Below, piece by piece: positions 23,125 through 29,471 of a stretch of DNA of 30,468 nt. Numbering within the stretch: the first letter of the stretch is position 1; every line of letters begins with the position of its first letter. The position numbers were made by a program, and so were the translations under genes. The notes under the pieces are model-generated. The model was given only the letters and a program-made list of their open reading frames with translations. It did no database searches and was not told the origin of the DNA. The DNA is from Bacteroidaceae bacterium (lineage in GTDB: Bacteria; Bacteroidota; Bacteroidia; Bacteroidales; Bacteroidaceae), in assembly GCA_016284115.1 (NCBI GenBank), contig JAEEOD010000226.1:1-30468 (forward strand), written 5' to 3'.

Positions 23125-23157
23125 TTTATTCATACCAAGGGAATAAACAATACTTTT
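23125..23157 (+). terminator. Possible terminator after the unknown protein gene
   Basis: TTTATTC (23125-23131) and GAATAAA (23141-23147) form a 7-bp AT-rich stem, followed by CAATAC and six T. The stem is weak. The rest of the gap to 23309 is AT-rich with no other feature seen. Confidence 0.45.
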
Positions 23158-23309
23158 TTCATATATAGATCTAAGGCTAGTACTTAAATTATTACTTTTT
23201 CTTACTATCGCAAATATACGAATTTATACGATTTGAGCCCGCTATCAGGAAGTAAAAAAAAGAAGAAGAAAAAAAATAACATAGTATCGTCACTTTTTAT
23301 TTACTTTTA

Positions 23310-23340
23310 TTTGGAGAAATAAGATAAAGTAGTAATTTTG
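23310..23340 (+). promoter_or_regulatory. Promoter of the coiled-coil / zapA operon
   Basis: TTTG (23310-23313), 19 nt, TAATTTTG (23333-23340) is a full consensus match, 20 bp before the ATG at 23361. Confidence 0.7.
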
Positions 23341-23360
23341 TAGCAAATTAGGTGTAGTAA

Positions 23361-23657
23361 ATGACAGACGAAGAGAAAAAACAGCTCAATGACTTTGAAA
23401 CAAGCCTTCGCCATCTGATTTATCTGCATGATAAACTGAGACGCGATCATGCCGAGTTACAACAGCTTCTGCATGACAAAGAAGATGCTTTGTTAAAGTT
23501 ACGTTCTGAATACGATAAATTGAACCAATCGTATGTGGACTTGAAGTCTGCCATGACAATGAGCTTAGATGGTGGCGATGTGCGCCAAACCAAACAGCGA
23601 TTGTCAAAAATAGTGCGTGAAGTCGATAAATGCATCGCTATGTTGAACCAATCATAA
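23361..23657 (+). CDS. Small coiled-coil protein encoded before zapA
   Basis: The 98-residue protein is almost entirely helical and charged. Residues about 5-65 show heptad-like spacing of Leu (LRHLIYLHDKLRRDHAELQQ and on to LKSAM), as expected for a coiled coil. A short break (SLDGGDVRQ) and a second helix (KQRLSKIVREVDKCIAML) follow. It has no signal or membrane segment. It sits 12 bp before zapA in the same operon. That position and layout recall ZapB-like partners of the division ring, but this is an inference and I see no sequence proof of a ZapB relation. Confidence 0.8.
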   Translation: MTDEEKKQLNDFETSLRHLIYLHDKLRRDHAELQQLLHDKEDALLKLRSEYDKLNQSYVDLKSAMTMSLDGGDVRQTKQRLSKIVREVDKCIAMLNQS

Positions 23658-23669
23658 CACTTGAGATGT

Positions 23670-23960
23670 ATGGACGATGATATGATAAAAATTCAGTTGA
23701 CCATTGGCAACAATCCGTTTCCACTCACCATTCGTAGAAGCGAAGAAGAGATAGTACGTAAAGCTGCCAGGAAGGTTGACAACTTGACAAATGCTTATAA
23801 GGAGCATTACCACGAACTACCTGAGGTACGTATCTTACAAATGGTGGCTTATCAGCTTTCATTGGAAGGACTGAAGGAAAAAGGACGCAATGAAACAACT
23901 CCTTATATGGACAAAGTGCAAGAATTAGCCCAGTTGGTTGATGAATGCATCAACAGATAA
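23670..23960 (+). CDS. zapA: Cell division protein ZapA
   Basis: ZapA binds FtsZ and bundles its filaments at midcell. The protein of 96 residues shows the ZapA layout: a short beta part (IKIQLTIGNNPFPLTIRRSEEE), then helix RKAARKVDNLTNAYKEHY and the long C-terminal helix (VRILQMVAYQLSLEGL onward). The ATG at 23670 gives MDDDMIKIQL; an ATG at 23682 is an equally possible start and an upstream TTG at 23661 is unlikely. It follows the coiled-coil gene and precedes rny by 104 bp that contain a long hairpin. Confidence 0.9.
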   Translation: MDDDMIKIQLTIGNNPFPLTIRRSEEEIVRKAARKVDNLTNAYKEHYHELPEVRILQMVAYQLSLEGLKEKGRNETTPYMDKVQELAQLVDECINR

Positions 23961-23985
23961 GGCTATAGTTTAATAAAGGACATCC

Positions 23986-24058
23986 ACGCACTGTTGACCT
24001 GCTTGTTATTATGTAGCAAGTTGGTTATCAGTGCGTTATTATTATATATTTTATTTTA
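23986..24058 (+). other. Long hairpin between zapA and rny, terminator or attenuator
   Basis: The arms 23986-24007 and 24015-24036 pair over 22 positions with two T-T mismatches and a few G-T pairs. The outer 8 bp (ACGCACTG / CAGTGCGT) are perfect, and the loop is ATTATGT. An AT-rich tail (TTATTATTATATATTTTATTTT) follows, here shown only in part of its meaning: it lacks an uninterrupted T run. The structure could end zapA transcripts, or shield or process the 5' end of the rny mRNA. No -7 box lies between it and the rny start. Confidence 0.6.
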
Positions 24059-24064
24059 ACGACT

Positions 24065-25600
24065 ATGGTAGCAAATATAGTATTCTGCGTGATTGGCCTG
24101 CTTATCGGCTTGGCCATCATGTACTTCATTCAGAAATCTATTCTGAAATCGAAGGCTGATACCATTCTGAAAGAGGCGAATGCCGAAGCAGAAGTTATCA
24201 AGAAGAACAAGCTGCTGGAGGTAAAGGAGAAATTCCTGAACAAGAAAGCCGAGCTGGAAAAAGAAGTGGCTCAGCGGAATCAAAAAATCCAGCAGGTGGA
24301 GAACAAACTCAAACAACGTGAGATGGTACTCAACCAGCGCCAAGAAGACTTACTGCACAAGAAAGCTGAAAACGACGTTATTCGAGACAACCTTACTAAT
24401 CAGTTGGGCGTTATCGAGAAGAAAAAAGAAGAACTTGACAAACTGCAGCAACAGGAAATTGTAAAGCTGGAAGCAATTTCGGGCCTATCTGCCGAGGAAG
24501 CCAAGGAACGCATGATTGAGTCGCTCAAGGAAGAGGCTAAAATGCAGGCACAGTCTTACATCAACGAAATCATGGACGATGCTAAGATGAATGCCAACAA
24601 AGAGGCAAAACGCATTGTGGTGCAAACAATACAGCGTGTAGCAACTGAAACGGCTGTTGAGAATTCTGTGACGGTATTTCACATTGATTCTGATGAAATC
24701 AAAGGACGTATTATTGGCCGTGAAGGACGAAATATACGTGCATTGGAAGCAGCTACTGGCGTGGAGATCATCGTTGATGATACCCCCGAATCCATCGTTC
24801 TTTCTGCCTTCGATCCTGTGCGTCGTGAAATTGCCCGCTTAGCACTGCATCAACTAGTGACCGACGGTCGTATCCACCCTGCTCGTATTGAAGAAGTGGT
24901 GGCAAAGGTTCGCAAGCAAGTAGAAGACGAGATTGTTGAAACTGGTAAACGTACCACCATTGACTTGGGTATTCATGGCTTGCATCCTGAAATGATTCGT
25001 ATTATCGGTAAGATGAAATATCGCTCATCTTATGGGCAGAACCTGTTGCAGCATGCACGTGAAACAGCCAACCTCTGTGCTGTTATGGCAACAGAGTTGG
25101 GTTTGAACCCCAAGAAAGCACGTCGTGCAGGCTTGTTGCATGATATAGGCAAGGTGCCTGATGACGAGCCAGAACTGCCACACGCTCTTCTGGGTATGAA
25201 ACTGGCTGAGAAATACAAGGAGAAGCCAGACATCTGCAATGCCATTGGAGCTCACCACGATGAGGTAGAAATGACCACCCTACTTGCTCCTATTGTGCAG
25301 GTATGTGATGCCATCTCAGGAGCCCGTCCTGGTGCTCGTAGGGAAATTGTAGAAGCATATATCAAGCGTCTGAACGACTTGGAAGCATTGGCTGCATCCT
25401 ATCCAGGCGTTACCAAGACCTACGCTATCCAGGCTGGTCGTGAGTTGCGTGTAATCGTTGGTGCTGACAAGATTGACGACAAGCAAACAGAAAGTCTGTC
25501 AACAGAAATCGCCAAGAAGATTCAGGATGAAATGACTTATCCTGGTCAGGTAAAGATTACAGTGATACGAGAGACAAGAGCCGTTAGCTACGCTAAGTAA
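24065..25600 (+). CDS. rny: Ribonuclease Y
   Basis: RNase Y is a membrane-anchored endoribonuclease that begins mRNA decay. The 511-residue protein matches the family in length and order. One N-terminal transmembrane helix (about 2-21) comes first. A long charged coiled coil follows (about 25-165), then a KH RNA-binding domain (about 205-270, with [15 protein letters not shown]). Next is the HD hydrolase domain (about 325-420, with HARETANL and GLLHDIGKV), and finally the conserved tail with [13 protein letters not shown]. The start at 24065 is set by the membrane helix. A hairpin lies just upstream and a terminator just after. The self-processing of its own leader is possible but not shown. 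Confidence 0.97.
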   Translation: MVANIVFCVIGLLIGLAIMYFIQKSILKSKADTILKEANAEAEVIKKNKLLEVKEKFLNKKAELEKEVAQRNQKIQQVENKLKQREMVLNQRQEDLLHKKAENDVIRDNLTNQLGVIEKKKEELDKLQQQEIVKLEAISGLSAEEAKERMIESLKEEAKMQAQSYINEIMDDAKMNANKEAKRIVVQTIQRVATETAVENSVTVFHIDSDEIKGRIIGREGRNIRALEAATGVEIIVDDTPESIVLSAFDPVRREIARLALHQLVTDGRIHPARIEEVVAKVRKQVEDEIVETGKRTTIDLGIHGLHPEMIRIIGKMKYRSSYGQNLLQHARETANLCAVMATELGLNPKKARRAGLLHDIGKVPDDEPELPHALLGMKLAEKYKEKPDICNAIGAHHDEVEMTTLLAPIVQVCDAISGARPGARREIVEAYIKRLNDLEALAASYPGVTKTYAIQAGRELRVIVGADKIDDKQTESLSTEIAKKIQDEMTYPGQVKITVIRETRAVSYAK

Positions 25601-25606
25601 ATAGAT

Positions 25607-25630
25607 ATCCCCGCCAAAAGCGGGGATGTT
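25607..25630 (+). terminator. Terminator after rny
   Basis: ATCCCCGC (25607-25614), loop CAAAA, GCGGGGAT (25620-25627), then GTTTG. The T tract is short. Confidence 0.75.
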
Positions 25631-25640
25631 TGTTGAATAG

Positions 25641-25797
25641 ATATCAGAAAAGCCTGCAGGCGGTCGGATTGGCTTACGCCCATCCTTGCGCCTGCCAATG
25701 CCAGGTTAGCCTCTTGCGGATTACATATCCGAAAAGCCTGCAGGCGGTCGGATTGGCTTATGCCCATCCTTGCGCCTGCCGCGGGCAGGCTATCAAA
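25641..25797. repeat. GC-rich direct repeat, two 56-bp copies
   Basis: Copies at 25641-25696 and 25725-25780 differ at two positions only. Each contains the palindrome GCCTGCAGGC. Each ends in CCTGCC and continues into an inverted segment; in the second copy GCCTGCC, GCG, GGCAGGC is a perfect 7-bp hairpin. The 28 bp between copies, read on the minus strand, contain ATCCGCAAGAGGCTAAC, which resembles part of the element at 1405-1477. No coding sense is seen. It lies between the rny terminator and the tRNA terminator. Confidence 0.85.
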
Positions 25798-25861
25798 GAA
25801 AAGAACTTCTGATTTCACTTGAAAGCAAGCTTTCAGTATCATCAGAAGTTCTTTTCTTTGA
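25793..25861 (-). terminator. Long hairpin directly after tRNA-Thr, likely its terminator
   Basis: The arms 25793-25813 and 25841-25861 are perfect 21-bp reverse complements. The 27-nt loop holds a smaller 7-bp hairpin (TTGAAAG with CTTTCAG). On the minus strand the descending arm ends AGTTCTTTTCTTTGA, a T-rich stretch suited to termination. The base at 25861 is shared with the tRNA discriminator position, so the hairpin begins right at the tRNA 3' end. Confidence 0.7.
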
Positions 25862-25934
25862 GCCTCTTGTCGGATTCGAACCAACGACCCCGAGATTACA
25901 AATCACGTGCTCTGGCCAACTGAGCTAAAGAGGC
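25861..25934 (-). tRNA. tRNA-Thr (anticodon UGU)
   Basis: A complete 74-nt cloverleaf is visible. Acceptor GCCTCTT pairs with AAGAGGC, and T is the discriminator. The D stem is GCTC/GAGC. The anticodon stem is CGTGA/TCTCG, with loop TTTGTAA and anticodon TGT. The T arm is GTTGG, TTCGAAT, CCGAC. The middle pair of the anticodon stem (29-41) is a U-U mismatch. CCA is not encoded, so the CCA-adding enzyme at 10002-11453 would be needed. The 5' end directly abuts the SRP RNA gene. Confidence 0.93.
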
Positions 25935-26046
25935 GGGTGGGCAAGCTAACTATATCGCGCCGCTACAACCTGCTGCCCTTGCTGCGGTCAAGCCCTGGGG
26001 GATTCACAAGGAGCTGGCCGTATAGGACTTGCCCATGTGCTTTTTG
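25935..26046 (-). ncRNA. ffs: Signal recognition particle RNA (small bacterial type)
   Basis: On the minus strand the ends TGGGCAAG (5') and CTTGCCCA (3') form the closing helix, and CTATA/TATAG a second one. The centre reads TGTGAATCCCCCAGGG, CTTG, ACCGCAGCAAGGG. This fits helix 8, with the CAGG and AGCA strands of the Ffh-binding internal loop. The 3' half (GGTTGTAG to TTAGCTTGCCCACCC) follows the layout of E. coli 4.5S RNA. A -7 box TACCTTTG lies just upstream (26060-26067), so the primary transcript may begin near 26053. The RNA partners with Ffh for membrane targeting of nascent proteins. The exact ends are approximate. Confidence 0.8.
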
Positions 26047-26059
26047 CTTAAAGCGAGTG

Positions 26060-26090
26060 CAAAGGTACAACTTTTTTTCTTATCTGCAAG
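26060..26090 (-). promoter_or_regulatory. Promoter of the SRP RNA / tRNA-Thr transcript
   Basis: On the minus strand CTTG (26087-26090), 19 nt, TACCTTTG (26060-26067) fits the Bacteroidetes pattern with one mismatch. It is the only -7 match found upstream of the two RNA genes. Confidence 0.6.
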
Positions 26091-26110
26091 GTATATGAAG
26101 TATTTTTTCG

Positions 26111-26118
26111 TAACTTTG
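26111..26118 (+). promoter_or_regulatory. Putative -7 box of the DUF4199 operon
   Basis: TAACTTTG matches TAnnTTTG, 19 bp before the ATG at 26138. Its -33 position would overlap that of the divergent SRP promoter; no clear TTTG is present. Confidence 0.5.
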
Positions 26119-26137
26119 ACCCCCAAATAGTATAGAT

Positions 26138-26683
26138 ATGATAGAAGACAGAAGTAATTTACACAGGGTTTCGATGGCAGCAGGCACTATCATGGGAGCA
26201 TTCTGGATTTTCAAATTCATTTTCTTCCCATTGGGTATGTCGATACCAGTATTGATGCTGGTATTTGGAATACTGACCATTTGTGTACCATTCATCGGCT
26301 ATCGACTTGCCTGCCACTATCGTGACAAATTCTCGAATAACAATGGTAGCATTGGTTTTGTTCACGCTTTTACTTTCTGTCTGTTCATGTATATGTATGC
26401 ATCACTGCTGACATCGGTAGGACATCTGATATATTTCCAGTTTATCGATCATGGGTTTGTTCTTGAAAAACTGCAAGATATGTTCGAGGCAGTAAAAGAG
26501 AGCCCTCTACCAGGCATGGACAGTTACTTAGAACAATATCAGCTGGCCATTGACACCTACGCCATCTTGAATCCTGTAGATATCACGCTACAACTTGTGA
26601 GCCAAAACATGTTCTACGGATTGCTGATGTCATTGCCAACTGCCTTGATTGTTAAAAAGAAAATCAATATAGAAAACAGATAA
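26138..26683 (+). CDS. DUF4199 family membrane protein
   Basis: The 181-residue protein matches the DUF4199 type found in Bacteroidetes. It has four likely membrane helices: about 13-30 (MAAGTIMGAFWIFKFIFF), 33-54 (SIPVLMLVFGILTICVPFIG), 72-97 and 153-171. A hydrophilic loop lies between about 105 and 145. Its function is unknown. It begins a packed operon: its stop is followed after 1 bp by the start of a glycosyltransferase gene. I recall DUF4199 genes paired with a GT2 gene in other Bacteroidales, which suggests a shared role in making or moving a lipid-linked sugar, but this is inference. Confidence 0.85.
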   Translation: MIEDRSNLHRVSMAAGTIMGAFWIFKFIFFPLGMSIPVLMLVFGILTICVPFIGYRLACHYRDKFSNNNGSIGFVHAFTFCLFMYMYASLLTSVGHLIYFQFIDHGFVLEKLQDMFEAVKESPLPGMDSYLEQYQLAIDTYAILNPVDITLQLVSQNMFYGLLMSLPTALIVKKKINIENR

Positions 26684-26684
26684 C

Positions 26685-27647
26685 ATGGATATTAGTGTTG
26701 TAATACCTTTATTTAACGAGAAAGAATCACTGACTGAACTACATGCTTGGATAAGGCGAGTGATAGAAGGAGAAGACATGACCTACGAAGTGATTTTCGT
26801 GGACGATGGATCTAACGATGGTTCATGGCAAGTGATAGAAGACTTGCAACGTGAATATCCTGAAATAAAAGGCATCAAGTTCCGTCGCAACTATGGAAAA
26901 TCACCTGCCCTGTTCTGTGGGTTCAAAGCTGCACAAGGCGATGTTGTGATAACTATGGATGCCGACCTGCAAGACTCGCCCGATGAGATACCTGCCCTTT
27001 ACCACATGATAAAAGACGAGGGTTACGATTTGGTAAGCGGTTGGAAGAAAAAGCGCTATGATCCTCTGTCAAAGACTTTGCCTACTAAACTGTTCAATGC
27101 AACAGCAAGGACTGTGAGCGATATACACAACCTGCATGACTTCAATTGCGGACTAAAAGCATACAAGAAAGAGGTGGTTAAAAACATTGAGGTGTATGGA
27201 GAAATGCATCGTTACATTCCTTGGCTGGCGAAGAATGCTGGTTTCACCAAGATAGGTGAGAAAGTGGTGAAACATCAGGCTCGCAAGTATGGCAAAACCA
27301 AGTTTGGTTTGAGCCGCTTCATCAATGGTTATCTCGATTTGCTTACCTTGTGGTTCCTCTCCAAATTTGGCGTGAAGCCCATGCATTTGTTTGGTACATT
27401 GGGAACACTGATGTTCCTGATAGGTCTGATATCAGTCATGATAGTAGGTGGCAACAAGCTTTACTATATCTTGAACGACCTGCCTCACAGACTGGTTACC
27501 GACTCACCTTATTTCTATTTGGCACTTACAGCAATGATTATCGGTACGCAGTTGTTTGTGGCTGGCTTTTTGGGGGAACTGATATCTCGTAACAGCGAAG
27601 AAAGAAACAAGTATCAGATAGAAAAGATGTTGAATATTAAGGATTAG
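26685..27647 (+). CDS. GT2 polyprenyl-phosphate sugar transferase-like protein
   Basis: The 320-residue protein is a family 2 glycosyltransferase of the DPM1/GtrB type, which moves a sugar from a nucleotide donor to undecaprenyl phosphate. The GT-A domain covers about 1-225: ISVVIPLFNEKESL, VIFVDDGSNDGSW, KGIKFRRNYGKSPAL and TMDADLQDSPDEIP (the DXD-type metal site). Two C-terminal membrane helices lie at about 240-262 and 280-305, as in GtrB. The charged amphipathic stretch before them (KYGKTKFGLSRFINGYLD) is typical. It follows DUF4199 by 1 bp and precedes a lipoprotein gene by 3 bp. The donor sugar is unknown. Confidence 0.93.
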   Translation: MDISVVIPLFNEKESLTELHAWIRRVIEGEDMTYEVIFVDDGSNDGSWQVIEDLQREYPEIKGIKFRRNYGKSPALFCGFKAAQGDVVITMDADLQDSPDEIPALYHMIKDEGYDLVSGWKKKRYDPLSKTLPTKLFNATARTVSDIHNLHDFNCGLKAYKKEVVKNIEVYGEMHRYIPWLAKNAGFTKIGEKVVKHQARKYGKTKFGLSRFINGYLDLLTLWFLSKFGVKPMHLFGTLGTLMFLIGLISVMIVGGNKLYYILNDLPHRLVTDSPYFYLALTAMIIGTQLFVAGFLGELISRNSEERNKYQIEKMLNIKD

Positions 27648-27650
27648 ACA

Positions 27651-28160
27651 ATGAGGAAAATAATTCCAATCATATTAACGTTGGGTTGTGTCATCGGCTT
27701 CATCAGTTCTTGCGCTGAAGATGACGACTGCTCTGGCAATAGTCGTCAGATGCTGACTGCCAACATTATGACAGTCATCTCTAACGACTCGGCTCAATGG
27801 GAGACATCTTTTTCTTTGGATGTACTGAACATCTATGCCCTCGGCATCGACTCTATCATTGACAATGATGACACAAATGTCAAGACACTCTCTTTGCCTC
27901 TACGTACCAATACCGAGGAAACGGCTCTGGTATTTAGCTATATGCTTCATGCCGGAGATACATTGCCTCAACATTATGACAAGGATACCATTGTGTTCCA
28001 TCATCGTAACACTCCCTATTTCCTGACACTAGACTGCAACTTCGTGGTGAAACAGGAACTTACCGACCTGAAATATACTACTCATGTATTAGATTCTATA
28101 GTAATTGTTAATCCAACAGCTTCCAACAATGGGAAAGAGAATATCAAGATATATTATTAG
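27651..28160 (+). CDS. DUF6452 family lipoprotein
   Basis: The first 21 residues are a lipoprotein signal with lipobox ISSC (Cys21). The mature part of about 148 residues appears beta-rich, with SLDVLNIYALGIDS, TLSLPLRTNTEETALVFSY and HVLDSIVIVNPTASNNGKENIKIYY. This matches what I recall of DUF6452 proteins, which in Bacteroides lie next to DUF6048 genes as here. Its 3' end overlaps the DUF6048 gene by 32 bp, so the two are probably translated in a coupled way. The function is unknown; an envelope role is inferred. Confidence 0.8.
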   Translation: MRKIIPIILTLGCVIGFISSCAEDDDCSGNSRQMLTANIMTVISNDSAQWETSFSLDVLNIYALGIDSIIDNDDTNVKTLSLPLRTNTEETALVFSYMLHAGDTLPQHYDKDTIVFHHRNTPYFLTLDCNFVVKQELTDLKYTTHVLDSIVIVNPTASNNGKENIKIYY

Positions 28161-28893
28161 CATTGTATTGCTGTTGGCTTTCATGGCGCCTCTTATTGCT
28201 CAAAATACAAGCAATAATAGAAATCGGCAAACGTCACAGCAACAAAATAAAAAGGAAAAGACACTGCCTGAGGTGGACTATCCACTGATGAATGGCATTG
28301 ATGTGGGGGTGGACATCCTGTCACCAATACTCAAGGCTTTTGGTTCTGACTTTATGTCTGCAGAAGCAATGGTGGATGTGAACCTTTATAACCGTTTTTT
28401 TCCAACTGTTGAGGTGGGTTATGGAGGAGGCAAAGCAATCAACGACTATGATGTGAGCATTAAGGCCTCAGCCCCCTTCTTCCGTTTGGGTATTGACTAT
28501 AATACGCTCTGGAAGAAAGCACATGGCAATCTGCTGTTAGTTGGTTTAAGATATGGCTTCAGCTCTGGAAAATACGATGTGGTGGTGCCTGACCTCACAG
28601 ACCCAGACTATACAGGTGGAGCAAAACAAACTAACCTGATTGACCCTATATGGGGCGACATTACCAATTATGCGCATGAAGGCATGAAGCACACTATGCA
28701 TTGGGTAGAATTTACTGTGGGTATACGTGCCAACGTTGCCAAACGCATCAAAATGGGGCTGATGCTAAGAATCAAGCATAAGCTGAAGGCTTCGGTTGAT
28801 ACTTATGGTGACCCTTATTATATACCAGGCTATGGACGCTATAAATCCAACAACACAGGCATCACCTATTCAATCATTTATCAGTTGAAATGA
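28129..28893 (+). CDS. DUF6048 family outer-membrane-like protein
   Basis: The start at 28129 (MGKRISRYIISIVLLLAFM) gives a signal peptide ending near LIAQ; an ATG at 28105 would place 8 extra residues before it. The mature protein has a Gln- and Asn-rich beginning (NTSNNRNRQTSQQQNKK). A domain of about 210 residues follows, with alternating strands that would suit a small beta barrel: NRFFPTVEVGYGGGKA, FFRLGIDYNTLW, LLVGLRYGFSSGKYDV and NTGITYSIIYQLK at the end, finishing in a hydrophobic C-terminal strand. The family match to DUF6048 is from memory. It overlaps the gene before by 32 bp and the mntP start by 4 bp. Confidence 0.8.
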   Translation: MGKRISRYIISIVLLLAFMAPLIAQNTSNNRNRQTSQQQNKKEKTLPEVDYPLMNGIDVGVDILSPILKAFGSDFMSAEAMVDVNLYNRFFPTVEVGYGGGKAINDYDVSIKASAPFFRLGIDYNTLWKKAHGNLLLVGLRYGFSSGKYDVVVPDLTDPDYTGGAKQTNLIDPIWGDITNYAHEGMKHTMHWVEFTVGIRANVAKRIKMGLMLRIKHKLKASVDTYGDPYYIPGYGRYKSNNTGITYSIIYQLK

Positions 28894-29471
28894 GTACACT
28901 TGAGATTTGGTTGATTGCAGTGAGTCTAGCAATGGATTGTTTTGCTGTATCTATAGCCAGTGGCATTTTACAGAAAAAATATGTTTGGAGCAATATGCTA
29001 CCCATGTCTTTGAGTTTCGGATGGTTCCAAGGAATGATGTGTGCCCTAGGATGGCTAGCATTTGTATATTTCAATGGATGGGTAGAAAGCGTGGACCACT
29101 GGATAGCCTTTGGTTTATTGGCCCTGATAGGTGGAAAAATGATTAAAGAAGGTTTGTCAACCAATAGTGATGATCATCACATCAATCCAACATCAGCATG
29201 GATGATACTCACACTTGCAATTGCCACCAGTATCGACGCAATGGCTATTGGTATTTCATTGGCTTGTCTGAGTTACCACGATTTCAAGGCTATTGCCTAC
29301 CCTGTAGTTGTGATTGGCCTAGTATCGCTATTATTCTCACTGCTGGGACTGTTTTTGGGGGTAACATTCGGCAAAAATATTGAAAAAAAGATAAAGCCAG
29401 AATTGGCAGGAGGTATCATTCTCGTGCTGTTAGGTATAAAAATAGTAATTGAGCATTTAGGTTTGTTATGA
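28890..29471 (+). CDS. mntP: Manganese efflux pump MntP
   Basis: MntP exports Mn2+ across the inner membrane. The 193-residue protein has six hydrophobic helices in two repeats, each with the conserved Asp motif: AVSLAMDCFAVSIASG (about 11-26) and IATSIDAMAIGISLA (about 109-123). The closing GGIILVLLGIKIVIEHLG is also typical. A histidine pair in the central loop (DDHHINP) may bind metal. Start and stop overlap both neighbours by 4 bp (ATGA), so translation is coupled within the operon. No yybP-ykoY type riboswitch is expected inside such an overlap and none is seen. Confidence 0.95.
   Translation: MSTLEIWLIAVSLAMDCFAVSIASGILQKKYVWSNMLPMSLSFGWFQGMMCALGWLAFVYFNGWVESVDHWIAFGLLALIGGKMIKEGLSTNSDDHHINPTSAWMILTLAIATSIDAMAIGISLACLSYHDFKAIAYPVVVIGLVSLLFSLLGLFLGVTFGKNIEKKIKPELAGGIILVLLGIKIVIEHLGLL

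Noticed and set aside
23961..24064. 6S RNA gene after zapA, as in proteobacteria
   Set aside because: The gap is only 104 bp, too short for 6S RNA, and it holds a simple closed hairpin rather than an open central bubble.
25588..25884. Minus-strand open frame across the GC-rich repeats
   Set aside because: The repeated peptide only reflects the DNA repeat. The frame also crosses the tRNA terminator hairpin and part of the tRNA gene.
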